Assembly (NCBI GenBank): GCA_945878375.1
Contig: CAMDWG010000021.1
Coordinates: forward strand, 1 to 58,351
Direction of reading: 5' to 3'
DNA: 58,351 nt
Source of the DNA: Roseomonas mucosa
GTDB lineage: Bacteria; Pseudomonadota; Alphaproteobacteria; Acetobacterales; Acetobacteraceae
Positions 11,078-19,268 of the stretch are shown here, one piece after another; position 1 is the stretch's first letter; each line of letters opens with the position of its first letter. The translations under genes were made by a program, and so were the position numbers. The notes under the pieces were generated by a model. It saw only the letters and a program-made list of their open reading frames with translations, made no database searches and was not told where the DNA came from.

Positions 11078-11842
11078 TCAGCCCCCTCCATCCGTGGCGG
11101 GAACGGTCGGAAAGCCGACGAAGACATAGCCGCTGCCGCGCACCGCCTTGATGCCGCCATCGCCGCCCAGCGGGTCGATCTTGAGCCGCAGCTTGCGGAT
11201 GACGGTGTCGATCGCCCGGTCCTCCGGCTTCCAGAGGCGGCCGAATACCGCGCCCATCAATTCGGGCCGGCTGACCGACCGGCCGCGACGTTCGCTCAGC
11301 ATGCGCAGCGTCACGAATTCCGCCGCGGTCAGCAGGCAGGCCGCGCCGTCATGCCCACGCAGTTCCCGTCGCTCGGGGTGCAGCGTCCAGCGCTCCCGCA
11401 GCGCGGGGCTTGGCGGGGGTGGGGGTGGCGGTGGGGGCGGGGGCGGCGCGGCGCGCGACCGGCGCAGCACGGCCCGAATGCGGGCCAGCAATTCCCGCGA
11501 GGGCGTCGATTTGTCGACGTCGTCATCCGCCCCGAGTTCCAGGTTGACCACCCGGTCCAGCGGATCGGGCGCACCGGTGACGATGATGCAGGGCGTGTCG
11601 GACCGTGCCCGCAGGCCGCGCAGGATGTCCGTGCCCGTCGTGTCCCCCAGAAGCTGGTCGAGCAGGATGAGGTCCGGGGGTTCCGCCGCCAGCCTGGCGG
11701 CGAAGTCGGTGGCGTTCAGCACGGTGGTGACCGCGAAGCCATAGGCGCCCAGGTAGCGCGACATCTCCGCGCAATAGGCGGGGTCGTCATCGAACAGCAG
11801 GATGCGTGCTGCGCTGTCTGCCGGCCTGGGCATGGCGATCAT
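11078..11842 (-). CDS. OmpR/PhoB-family response regulator with polyproline linker
   Basis: The 254-residue regulator has a receiver domain (about 8-125; acidic FDDD, phosphoacceptor Asp in LILLDQLLGD, Lys in DDDVDKST) and a winged-helix Trans_reg_C domain (about 145-250) ending in the usual RGSGYVF. The linker is an uninterrupted run of 12 prolines. The usual K-P-F after the conserved lysine is K-S-T here. The ATG at 11842 is preceded by GGAGGATGACCAG, a clear Shine-Dalgarno with good spacing, so the longer reading from 11944 is rejected. No partner kinase is adjacent. The RTX-Hint gene directly downstream on the same strand is a plausible target, by position only. Confidence 0.9.
   Translation of the reverse strand: MIAMPRPADSAARILLFDDDPAYCAEMSRYLGAYGFAVTTVLNATDFAARLAAEPPDLILLDQLLGDTTGTDILRGLRARSDTPCIIVTGAPDPLDRVVNLELGADDDVDKSTPSRELLARIRAVLRRSRAAPPPPPPPPPPPPSPALRERWTLHPERRELRGHDGAACLLTAAEFVTLRMLSERRGRSVSRPELMGAVFGRLWKPEDRAIDTVIRKLRLKIDPLGGDGGIKAVRGSGYVFVGFPTVPATDGGG
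11415..11443 (+). other. Predicted G-quadruplex-forming tract
   Basis: Four runs of five guanines (11415-11419, 11421-11425, 11433-11437, 11439-11443) are separated by loops of 1, 7 and 1 bases on the plus strand. This is the template strand of the polyproline codons in the regulator gene. The pattern meets the usual G4 rule; folding in vivo is untested. Confidence 0.6.
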
Positions 11843-12095
11843 CTGGTCATCCTCCGTGACCGGGGCCCGGGCCGGGCGGTCACTACGAGCTTCCGATGAT
11901 GCTGATTTGAACAGAAATGCATACGGAACGGTAAATGATCGCACCCTTCCCCTGCAAGACCGTCCTGCGTGAAAAACGGTATGCGGGTGCGGGCGGAAGG
12001 CCGATCCGGCGGGGCGCGCTGTGGTGGGCAGGGCAGGATGACGCCGGCCAGGGGGGGGTGCCCCCTGCCGGTTCCATCATGGCGGCGCGGCGACG

Positions 12096-12578
12096 CTACT
12101 CGCGCGGATCGCGTTCGCGCTGTTCGGCTTCCAGCTCGGCCTCGATCGCCTGGCCGGCGGGATGAACCGTGACCTCCGGCTGCTCGGCGCCATCGCTGCC
12201 GTCCTGGTCCGGGCCGTTCTGGTAGCGGCGCTGCTGATAGGGAAGCTGCGGGCCGCCCTGCTGCTGCTGCGCCTGGTTCATCGCGTTCAGGATGCGGAAG
12301 TAATGCTCCGCATGCTGGAAATAGCCTTCCGCCATCACGCGGTCGCCCGCGCCGGTCGCATCGCGGCCGAGCTGGAGGTACTTCTCGAACAGCTGCTGGG
12401 CGGTGCCGCGGATGCGGACATCCGGGCCATTGCTGTCGAAGACGTGGTTGCGGTTCAGCGGCTGATGCCCGCCGCCACCGCTGGCCTGGCGAAAACCGCC
12501 ACCGCCGCTGCCACCACCGCCACCGCCACCACCGCCATGGCGATGGCCGCCGCGGCCGCGCATCCGTTTCATGTTCAT
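12096..12578 (-). CDS. DUF4167 domain protein
   Basis: The 160-residue protein begins with a basic Arg/Gly/His region (MKRMRGRGGHRHGG) and a long glycine-rich tract, then the conserved DUF4167 core (about 40-95: NHVFDSNGPDVRIRG, YLQLGRDA, AEGYFQHAEHYFRILNAMNQ), and ends in a Gln-rich and acidic tail. DUF4167 proteins are widespread in alphaproteobacteria, almost always next to prfA/prmC; the RGG-like N-terminus suggests RNA or ribosome binding, which is inference. It lies 233 bases downstream of prmC in the same direction. The start could be 12578 or the ATG two codons later (12572); no strong ribosome binding site decides between them. Confidence 0.85.
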   Translation of the reverse strand: MNMKRMRGRGGHRHGGGGGGGGGSGGGGFRQASGGGGHQPLNRNHVFDSNGPDVRIRGTAQQLFEKYLQLGRDATGAGDRVMAEGYFQHAEHYFRILNAMNQAQQQQGGPQLPYQQRRYQNGPDQDGSDGAEQPEVTVHPAGQAIEAELEAEQRERDPRE

Positions 12579-12811
12579 GTGTCGGGCGTTCGCCGTCTCG
12601 CAAAGGCGCCGCGGCCGGGCTGCCCCCGCCGAAAACGCGTCACTATCGGGTTGTATCGCTGCGAATGCCGGGTCCGCAGGAAGGCCTATCCCGAAGGATC
12701 ATGGCACCCGCTGACTGGTCCCGGCATCACCCGCCTGCATCCATGCATCCGGGGCCGCATTCGCAACCTAATGCGGCGCGGGCCGCGCGCCAATGGGTTT
12801 TTTCGGCCCGA

Positions 12812-13678
12812 TCACGCACCGGCCCGCAGAACCAGGGCGCGCTCGACCCCGCCGAGGTCCATCCGGCAGGCCGAGGGGACCAATCCGGCGCCCCGCGCCA
12901 GCGCTTCCACCGCCTTGCGCTGGCCGGCGCCGAGTTCCAGCACCGCCGCGCCCCCCGGCGCCAGCAGCCCCGGCAGGATCGCCGCGAGGTGCCGATAGGC
13001 CGCCAAGCCGTCCGTTCCGCCATCCAGCGCCGAGCGGGGTTCATGCCGCGCGACCTCCGGCATCAGCCCGGCGATGGCGGCGGATTCGATATAGGGCGGG
13101 TTGGACAGCACCAGGTCGAACCGGGCCCCGAGTGCCGCCGCCCAATCCCCGGCGAGGAAGGCGGCGCGGTCCGCCAGCCCATTCCGCGCTGCATTGCCCG
13201 CCGCCAGCGCCGCGGCCCCAGGCACCAGATCCACCCCGACCCCGAAGGCCTGGGGCCTCTCGGCCAGCACCGCCAGCAGCAGGCAGCCCGTGCCGGTGCC
13301 GAGATCCAGCACCCGCAGCTTCGCCCCGGCATCGGGGAAGGCGTCCAGCGCGGCTTCGACCAGGGATTCGGAATCGGGGCGGGGGATCAGCGTGGCCGGG
13401 GAGACCGCCAGATCCAGCGTCCAGAACCCCTGACTGCCCAGGATATGCGCCACCGGCACCGCATCCAGCCGCGCGGCGAGCGAAGCCCGGAACCGCGAAG
13501 CGGCCTCCGCAGGGACCAGCGCGCCGGGGTCGCGCAACAGCGCTTCCGGCGAGGCGCCCATGGCGTGGCCCAGCAACAGGCGCGCTTCCAGGCGCGGGCT
13601 TTCGATCGCCGCCGCACGCAGCATCTGGCCGGCTTGGCAGAGGAATGCGCCGACGGTCTCGCCGGGGTCGCAGCGCAT
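12812..13678 (-). CDS. prmC: Peptide chain release factor N5-glutamine methyltransferase PrmC
   Basis: PrmC methylates the glutamine of the GGQ motif in RF1 and RF2, using S-adenosylmethionine. The 288-residue protein has a helical N-terminal domain that binds the release factor and a Rossmann methyltransferase domain with the SAM-binding DLGTGTGCLLLA and the diagnostic NPPY (LSNPPYIES). It starts 3 bases after the prfA stop, so enzyme and substrate are co-transcribed, the usual arrangement. Confidence 0.95.
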   Translation of the reverse strand: MRCDPGETVGAFLCQAGQMLRAAAIESPRLEARLLLGHAMGASPEALLRDPGALVPAEAASRFRASLAARLDAVPVAHILGSQGFWTLDLAVSPATLIPRPDSESLVEAALDAFPDAGAKLRVLDLGTGTGCLLLAVLAERPQAFGVGVDLVPGAAALAAGNAARNGLADRAAFLAGDWAAALGARFDLVLSNPPYIESAAIAGLMPEVARHEPRSALDGGTDGLAAYRHLAAILPGLLAPGGAAVLELGAGQRKAVEALARGAGLVPSACRMDLGGVERALVLRAGA

Positions 13679-13681
13679 CGC

Positions 13682-14737
13682 CTACTCGGCGTCGGCCGCG
13701 AGCCGCGCGGCCTCGTCCTCGGCCACCAGGGCCTCGATCACCTCGTCGAATTCGCCGAGCATGACGCGGTCGATCTTGTGGATGGTCAGGCCGATGCGGT
13801 GGTCGGTCACGCGGCCTTGCGGGAAGTTGTAGGTGCGGATGCGCTCGGACCGGTCGCCGGTGCCGACCTGGCCCTTGCGATCCGCCGCCCGCGCGCCGGC
13901 AAGACGCGCGCGTTCGGCATCGAAGATGCGGGCGCGCAGCACCTTCATCGCCTTGGCGCGGTTCTTGTGCTGCGACTTCTCCTCCTGCATCGCCACCACG
14001 GTGCCGGTGGGCAGATGGGTGATGCGGACGGCGCTGTCGGTCTTGTTCACATGCTGCCCGCCGGCGCCGGAGGCGCGGTAGGTGTCGATCCGGAGGTCGG
14101 CCTCGTTGATCTGCACATCCACCTCCTCCGCCTCCGGCAGCACGGCGACGGTGACGGTGGAGGTGTGGATGCGGCCCTGGTTCTCGGTGGCGGGCACGCG
14201 CTGGACGCGGTGGACGCCGCTTTCGAATTTCAGCTTCGCGAAGACGCCGCGCCCCTCGATGCTTGCGGTCGCGCCCTTCACGCCGCCGAGGTCGCCTTCG
14301 TCATAGTCCAGGATCTCGAAGCGCCAGCCCTGGCGCTGGGCATAGCGCTGATAGGCGCCGAACAGCTCCGCCGCGAACAGCGCCGCCTCATCGCCCCCGG
14401 CGGCGGGGCGGATTTCCAGGATCGCGCTGCGTTCATCGGCCATGTCGCGGGGTGCGAGGAGCAGGCGGATCTCGCGTTCCAGCTTCGGCAGAAGGTCCTT
14501 GAGGTCGAGGTATTCAGCCTCGGCCAGTTCCCTCATCTCAGGGTCGGCGAGCATCGCCTCGGCTTCCGCGAAGCCGCGTTCGGCGGCGCGGAAGGCGCCG
14601 ACCTTTTCGACCAGCGGATCGAGTTCCGACAATTCGCGCGCGATGGCGCCCACCTGCGCGCCATCGGCGGTGTTCAGCGCGTGGCGGAGTTCCTCCACGC
14701 GGACCAGGATGCGGTCGAGCTTTTGGGGGAGGGTCAT
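13682..14737 (-). CDS. prfA: Peptide chain release factor 1
   Basis: RF1 ends translation at UAA and UAG. The 351-residue protein shows the stop-codon recognition tripeptide P-A-T in [15 protein letters not shown], which distinguishes it from RF2 (S-P-F), and the catalytic GGQ in [14 protein letters not shown] that PrmC modifies. Its ATG overlaps the hisS stop by four bases (ATGA), so the two are translationally coupled. Length and domains are normal. Confidence 0.97.
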   Translation of the reverse strand: MTLPQKLDRILVRVEELRHALNTADGAQVGAIARELSELDPLVEKVGAFRAAERGFAEAEAMLADPEMRELAEAEYLDLKDLLPKLEREIRLLLAPRDMADERSAILEIRPAAGGDEAALFAAELFGAYQRYAQRQGWRFEILDYDEGDLGGVKGATASIEGRGVFAKLKFESGVHRVQRVPATENQGRIHTSTVTVAVLPEAEEVDVQINEADLRIDTYRASGAGGQHVNKTDSAVRITHLPTGTVVAMQEEKSQHKNRAKAMKVLRARIFDAERARLAGARAADRKGQVGTGDRSERIRTYNFPQGRVTDHRIGLTIHKIDRVMLGEFDEVIEALVAEDEAARLAADAE

Positions 14738-15978
14738 GCCGACAGGCGCCTGACCGCCTCCGCCACCGCCACGCTCTCCTGCGTCCCGGCGTCGAGGTCG
14801 CGCAGTTGCACCACGCCGTCGGCCACCTCGGTCTCACCCAGGATCAGGGCGGCGCGGGCCGAGAGCTTGTTGGCGCGTTCCATCCGGCGCTTGAGGTTGC
14901 CCTTGTAGGCGATCTCCGCGACCACGCCCGAAGCGCGCAGCGTGCGGATCAGCGCGAGCGCGGCGGCTTCCTGCGCCTCGCTGACAGGGATCACGGCCAC
15001 GGGGCGCGGGGCGGCGGGGCTGGTGGCGAGCAGCATGGACAGCCGCTCCACCCCTGCGGCCCAGCCGACGGACGGCGTGGCGGGGCCGCCCATCTCCTCC
15101 ACCAGCCCGTCATAGCGCCCGCCCGCCATCACCGTGCCCTGCGCGCCCAGCCGGTCAGTGACGAATTCGAAGGCGGTGTGGCTGTAGTAATCCAGGCCCC
15201 GCACGATCCGCGGATTTTCCCGAGTTGGCACGCCGAGCGTGGCCAGGTGCTTCAGCACCGCCTGATAGAAGTCGCGGGCGGCATCCGACAGATGCGGGGT
15301 GATGGTGGGCGCGGTGGCGACGATGCGCTTGTCGCCCTCATCCTTTGAATCGAGGATCCGCATCGGATTCTTCTCGAGCCGCACCAGGCTGTCCTCGGAC
15401 AGCGCGCCGCGATGGGCCTCGAAATGCGCGACCAGCGCCGCGCGGTAGCGGTCGCGGCTTTCGGCGTCGCCCAGCGTGTTGATCTCCAGCACCACGCCGT
15501 CGCTGATGCCAAGCTTCACCAGGATGTCCCAGCCGGCGGCGATCACCTCGGCATCGGCCAGCGGCTCGGCGGCGCCCAGCACCTCGGCGCCGATCTGGTG
15601 GAACTGGCGGTAGCGGCCCTTCTGCGGGCGCTCGTAGCGGAACATCGGTCCGGCATAGAACACCTTGCGCGGCAGGCCGGATTGGGTGAGGCCGTTCGAG
15701 ACCAGGGCGCGGCAGACGCCGGCCGTGTTCTCCGGCCGCAGCGTGACGGAATCGCCGCCGCGATCGGTGAAGGAATACATCTCCTTCGTCACGACGTCGG
15801 ATGTATCGCCGAGGGAGCGCGCGAAGACGCGGGTATCCTCGAAGATCGGGGTCGCCCATTCCTCGAAGCCGTAGAGGCTGGTCACGCGCCGCGCCGTGTC
15901 GATGACGTGGTGATGCGCCCGAAACTCCTCGCCGATGAGGTCACGGGTGCCGCGGACGGGCTGGAGGGAGCTGGCCAT
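14734..15978 (-). CDS. hisS: Histidyl-tRNA synthetase
   Basis: This class II aminoacyl-tRNA synthetase charges tRNA-His. The protein has motif 1 and 2 regions near GTRDLIGEE and [20 protein letters not shown], the HisA box [12 protein letters not shown], the motif 3-like [14 protein letters not shown], and a C-terminal anticodon-binding domain (about 325-414). The start is set at 15978 ([14 protein letters not shown], 414 residues), because the upstream in-frame extension to 16014 is unconserved and Arg/Pro-rich. Translation couples to prfA by overlap. A degraded toxin-antitoxin module separates it from ispG. Confidence 0.96.
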   Translation of the reverse strand: MASSLQPVRGTRDLIGEEFRAHHHVIDTARRVTSLYGFEEWATPIFEDTRVFARSLGDTSDVVTKEMYSFTDRGGDSVTLRPENTAGVCRALVSNGLTQSGLPRKVFYAGPMFRYERPQKGRYRQFHQIGAEVLGAAEPLADAEVIAAGWDILVKLGISDGVVLEINTLGDAESRDRYRAALVAHFEAHRGALSEDSLVRLEKNPMRILDSKDEGDKRIVATAPTITPHLSDAARDFYQAVLKHLATLGVPTRENPRIVRGLDYYSHTAFEFVTDRLGAQGTVMAGGRYDGLVEEMGGPATPSVGWAAGVERLSMLLATSPAAPRPVAVIPVSEAQEAAALALIRTLRASGVVAEIAYKGNLKRRMERANKLSARAALILGETEVADGVVQLRDLDAGTQESVAVAEAVRRLSA

Positions 15979-15994
15979 GGGGCGGTTTGTGTCG

Positions 15995-16046
15995 CGCGGC
16001 GGCGCGCGCGGCAAGGGGGGCGCGGCGGCGCGCGCGGCAAGGGGGG
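15995..16046. repeat. Perfect 26-bp direct repeat, two copies
   Basis: Two adjacent identical 26-bp units (15995-16020, 16021-16046) of pure GC character end in AAGGGGGG, with a further CGCG of a third copy. The repeat sits between the hisS start and the end of the broken hepT gene, in the likely hisS leader. Confidence 0.75.
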
Positions 16047-16050
16047 CGCG

Positions 16051-16405
16051 TCAGCCCGACTTCTGGAGGATCGCTTTCAGCACGGGCAGCAAGGGCGGAA
16101 GGTCATCCCGCACGGTCTCCCAGACAATCCGTCAGGGAAATCTCGCCATAGTCGTCCACAAGCTTGTGACGCATCCGGATAACCTCCAGCCAAGGCAGGT
16201 CCGAGTGCATGGCGCGGAAGGCGGGTGTTGTCCGATAGGCGGCCTCCCCCATCACCATCACGGCTCGGACAACCGCGTCCTGATGCAGGCGGCTGCGGCG
16301 GAACGCCGCCTCGTGGAGCATGGCGACATGTTCGAGCGCGCGCTCGGCCTAGGCCAGCATGTCGCGCACCCGGTCGAGATCGCGATCCTCCGATGGCAGG
16401 CTCAT
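16051..16405 (-). pseudogene. Broken HEPN-domain toxin (HepT-like)
   Basis: The ATG at 16405 overlaps the antitoxin stop (ATGA), as in intact MNT/HEPN pairs, and opens MSLPSEDRDLDRVRDMLA. An in-frame TAG follows at 16351-16349 (codon 19). The same frame then continues with HEPN-like sequence (MLHEAAFRRSRLHQDAV ... WLEVIRMRHKLVDDYGEISLT) and stops at 16103. The expected C-terminus, IVWETVRDDLPPLLPVLKAI, exists in another frame and ends at TGA 16051, showing a frameshift near 16130-16140. The family's R-x4-H-x-Y ribonuclease motif reads R-x4-D-x-Y here, so the catalytic histidine is also lost. Three independent lesions make an active toxin very unlikely. Confidence 0.85.
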
Positions 16406-16719
16406 GCCGGATAGATCGGCCTGGCTTCGGACAGGATACGATGGCGGCGCGGAAGGTTGATGCTTTCCTCAACCGCCTCGCGCTCGACCAGGTCCACGCG
16501 GCGCCGGAAGACGCTGGCGGCGGCATCCTCGAAGGCGAAGAGCGTCCGGAAGCTCCGCTTCACGCCCGGCCCGAACTCCACCAGCAGGTCCACATCGCTG
16601 CGCGCCGGGTCGAAATCCTCCCTGCGCGCGGCCGAGCCGAAGACCTCGAGCCGCGTGACGCCGAAGCGCCGGCATAGCTCGGCGATGGCGTCCTTGTGGC
16701 GGAGGATCTCGGGGTGCAT
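16402..16719 (-). CDS. MNT-domain antitoxin nucleotidyltransferase
   Basis: The 105-residue minimal nucleotidyltransferase has the pol-beta signature GS followed after 12 residues by DVDLLVEF, with a third acidic position in RRRVDLVERE. MntA-type antitoxins neutralise the HEPN ribonuclease partner by attaching AMP to it (established knowledge). The reading frame is intact although the partner gene is dead. It starts 13 bases after the ispG stop, so the pair appears to have been inserted into the ispG-hisS run. It could now be a solitary nucleotidyltransferase or be decaying. Confidence 0.85.
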   Translation of the reverse strand: MHPEILRHKDAIAELCRRFGVTRLEVFGSAARREDFDPARSDVDLLVEFGPGVKRSFRTLFAFEDAAASVFRRRVDLVEREAVEESINLPRRHRILSEARPIYPA

Positions 16720-16732
16720 CGCGTCTTGCCCG

Positions 16733-17878
16733 CTACTCCGCCGCCGTCTGCGTCGCGGCCTCGGCGGCCTGCTCCGCAGCCTTCGCGGCCTTCATCGCCT
16801 CGGCCTTGGCGGTGACCAGTTCCACGATGTGCTCGACCATCTCATCGGTCTTGATCGTATGGCTCTGCTTGCCCGCGCCATAGACCATATGCGTCCCCGC
16901 GCCGCCGCCGGTCAGGCCGATATCGGTCATCAGCGCCTCACCCGGGCCGTTCACGACGCAGCCGATGATGGAAAGGGAGATGGGCTGGTCGATATGCGCC
17001 AGCCGCTCCTCCAGCTTCTCCACCGTCCGGATCACGTCGAAGCCCTGCCGCGCGCAGGACGGGCAGGAGATCACCTTCACGCCGCGATGGCGCAGATGCA
17101 GGGACTTCAGCAGCTCCCAGCCGACCGAGACCTCCTCCTCCGGCTCCGCGCTGAGGGAAACGCGGACCGTGTCGCCGATCCCGGCCCAGAGCAGGGCGCC
17201 GAGGCCGATGGCCGACTTCACCGTCCCCGCGCGCCGGCCGCCGGCTTCCGTGATGCCGATATGCAGCGGATGGTCGCAGGCCTCGGCCAGCTGCTGATAG
17301 GCCGCGACGGCCAGGAAGACGTCGGACGCCTTCACGCTGATCTTGAAGCGGTCGAAGCCCTCATCCAGCAGATGCGCCGCGTGCCACAGCGCGGATTCCA
17401 CCAGCGCTTCCGGGTTGGGTTCGCCGTATTTCTCCAGCAGGTGCTTCTCGAGGCTGCCGGCGTTGACGCCGATGCGGATCGCGCAGTCATGGTCGCGGGC
17501 GGCCTTCACCACCTCCTTCACGCGATCCTTCGATCCGATATTGCCGGGGTTGATCCGCAGGCAGGCGGCGCCGGCCTCGGCGGCCTCGATGGCGCGCTTG
17601 TAGTGGAAGTGGACATCCGCCACGACCGGGACGTTCACCTCGCGCACGATCTCATGCAGCGCGGCGGTGCTGTCCTCGGTGGGCACGCTGACGCGCACGA
17701 TGTCCACGCCCGCGAGTTCGCAGCGGCGGATCTGCTCGATCGTCGCCTTGGCGTCCTCGGTGGGGGTGTTGGTCATGGTCTGGACGCTGATCGGCGCATC
17801 GCCGCCGACCAGCACCTTGCCGACGCGGATCTGGCGCGAGGCGCGGCGCAGGATCTGCTGGTACGGACGATAGGCCAT
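16733..17878 (-). CDS. ispG: 4-hydroxy-3-methylbut-2-enyl diphosphate synthase IspG
   Basis: IspG is the [4Fe-4S] enzyme that converts methylerythritol cyclodiphosphate to HMBPP in the non-mevalonate isoprenoid pathway. The 381 residues contain the N-terminal TIM barrel ([31 protein letters not shown]) and the cluster-binding C-terminal part with [11 protein letters not shown] and [10 protein letters not shown]. The C-terminus is an Ala/Glu-rich tail. It lies downstream of rodZ, a pairing conserved in alphaproteobacteria. The roughly 220-base leader holds an array of hairpins at 17893-18015. Confidence 0.97.
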   Translation of the reverse strand: MAYRPYQQILRRASRQIRVGKVLVGGDAPISVQTMTNTPTEDAKATIEQIRRCELAGVDIVRVSVPTEDSTAALHEIVREVNVPVVADVHFHYKRAIEAAEAGAACLRINPGNIGSKDRVKEVVKAARDHDCAIRIGVNAGSLEKHLLEKYGEPNPEALVESALWHAAHLLDEGFDRFKISVKASDVFLAVAAYQQLAEACDHPLHIGITEAGGRRAGTVKSAIGLGALLWAGIGDTVRVSLSAEPEEEVSVGWELLKSLHLRHRGVKVISCPSCARQGFDVIRTVEKLEERLAHIDQPISLSIIGCVVNGPGEALMTDIGLTGGGAGTHMVYGAGKQSHTIKTDEMVEHIVELVTAKAEAMKAAKAAEQAAEAATQTAAE

Positions 17879-17892
17879 GCGCTTCCCTCGCG

Positions 17893-18015
17893 CCCGCTGG
17901 CGCGGGCTTTGCCTGGTGCCCGCTGGCGCGGGCCTTGCCTAGTGCCCGCTGGCGCGGGCTTTGCCTGATGCCCGCTAGCGCGGGCTTTGCCTGGTGCCCG
18001 CTGGCGCGGGCTTTG
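17893..18015. repeat. Five-copy 26-bp tandem hairpin array upstream of ispG
   Basis: Units begin at 17893, 17919, 17945, 17971 and 17997; four are full length and the fifth is partial. Each contains the perfect stem GCCCGC-TGGC-GCGGGC followed by TTTG or CTTG. Copies differ by one or two bases (for example TAGC in copy four). The array lies between the rodZ stop (18101) and the ispG start (17878), so any rodZ-ispG transcript would carry five consecutive stem-loops. It may be an attenuator, an RNA-processing or stability element, or a recent REP-like expansion. There are no variable spacers, so it is not a CRISPR. Confidence 0.85.
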
Positions 18016-18100
18016 GTCTCCCCCACAATAGGGCGAGACGGCGGCCGATCCCAGGGGGGAGGCGCGGGCCCGGACCAAAGGATGCCCGGGCGCGGCGGGA

Positions 18101-19147
18101 TCAGCTCCGACCGGGGCCGGTGGGCGACTGGGCGGGGGCGGCGGTGGCGGGGATCAGGCGCTGGCGAAGGCGGTCGGGCTCCAGCACGATGTTGCGCCGC
18201 ACGCCCACCACGCCTTCCAGCGTCGGCTGGGGCTGGCCATCGAGCAGGATTTCCAGGTCATTCGCCTTGCCGGTGTCGAGCAGCAACCCGGCCCGCACGG
18301 GAACCGGCCAGGTCTCGCCGGGGCGGAGCACCCGGTTCAGCAGCACCTGGCCGCTGCGCGGATCGCGCACCTGGACCCAGGCGCCGTCCACGCCGCCAGC
18401 ACGGGCGCGCAGCACGACCCGCGCCGTCTCGGGCAAGGGGGGCGCTTCGGCCACCGCCGGGGCGGCTGGCGCGGCAGGGGCTGGCGGGGCAGAGGCTGGC
18501 GTGGCGGCGGGGGCGGCAGGCGGGATCGCGGCCGGCATGGGGGGCGCCGGCACGGTCGCGGCCTGGGCCGAGGTGTTGGCGCCGGCCCCGCCGGGCGGCG
18601 GCAGGGCGGCCAGAGGCAGCGGGCCCGGCGTGGCGGCGTCCCGCAGCGGAAGCTGCGCCCGGCCCTGCTCCGCGGCGGCTTCGAGCCGGGGCGGCACGGG
18701 CGGGACGACATCCACCATCCGGCTGCCGCCACCCGACCAGTTGAACCACGCGACATAGGCGCCGACCGCGACCATCGCGCCGACCCCGATCATCAGCCCC
18801 GCCGGCATGCCGCGATCCGGTACCGGCTCGGGGAACACAAGGCGCGGCTTCACGGCAGCCGTCCCGGTCAGGTCGCGGAAGCGGCGCGCCATCTCATCCG
18901 GGTCGAGGCCGAGGGCCGCCGCATAGCTCCGCACGAAGCCGACTGCATAGGCGGCGCCGGGTAGGTCGCGCAGACGGCCTTCCTCCAGCGCCTCCAGATG
19001 GGCGCGGCGAATCCGCAGCCGGCCTGCTATCTCCGCCACGGAGATGCCGAGCGCGTGACGCGCCTCGCGCAGCTCGATGCCGAGCCGCGCAGCTTCGGCG
19101 CCGGTTGCCTCAAAGGGTCTGGGGATGCGTTTCAGGTCATTCGGCAC
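18101..19147 (-). CDS. rodZ: RodZ-like cytoskeletal regulator (HTH-TM-DUF4115)
   Basis: RodZ anchors MreB filaments to the inner membrane during rod-shaped growth. The 348-residue protein has a cytoplasmic helix-turn-helix domain (about 20-90, LGIELREARHALGISVAEIA), one membrane helix (about 115-138), a long Pro/Ala-rich periplasmic linker and a C-terminal DUF4115 beta domain (about 240-320, GAWVQVRDPRSGQVL). It precedes ispG, the usual neighbour. The low-complexity linker accounts for most of the length difference from other RodZ proteins. Confidence 0.88.
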   Translation of the reverse strand: MPNDLKRIPRPFEATGAEAARLGIELREARHALGISVAEIAGRLRIRRAHLEALEEGRLRDLPGAAYAVGFVRSYAAALGLDPDEMARRFRDLTGTAAVKPRLVFPEPVPDRGMPAGLMIGVGAMVAVGAYVAWFNWSGGGSRMVDVVPPVPPRLEAAAEQGRAQLPLRDAATPGPLPLAALPPPGGAGANTSAQAATVPAPPMPAAIPPAAPAATPASAPPAPAAPAAPAVAEAPPLPETARVVLRARAGGVDGAWVQVRDPRSGQVLLNRVLRPGETWPVPVRAGLLLDTGKANDLEILLDGQPQPTLEGVVGVRRNIVLEPDRLRQRLIPATAAPAQSPTGPGRS

Positions 19148-19268
19148 GGGAGCGACACCTAGCGCGCGTTATCGATCACGGCAAACCGAATCCTGACTCA
19201 AACTTGCTGATTCATCACCAGGACACGAAACGCGGATCGACCTCAGGGTGAGCGCGACAGACGCCGTG

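Noticed and set aside
16349-16351. Amber codon in hepT as programmed read-through or recoding
   Set aside because: A frameshift and loss of the catalytic histidine occur in the same gene and no recoding signal is visible, so decay is the simpler explanation.
17893-18015. Possible CRISPR array upstream of ispG
   Set aside because: The 26-bp units are contiguous with no spacers, and no cas genes are present. It is a tandem hairpin repeat.
15995-18015. Relation between the 26-bp direct repeat before hisS and the 26-bp array before ispG
   Set aside because: The unit length is the same, but the sequences do not align and only the array forms hairpins. The match in length appears to be coincidence.
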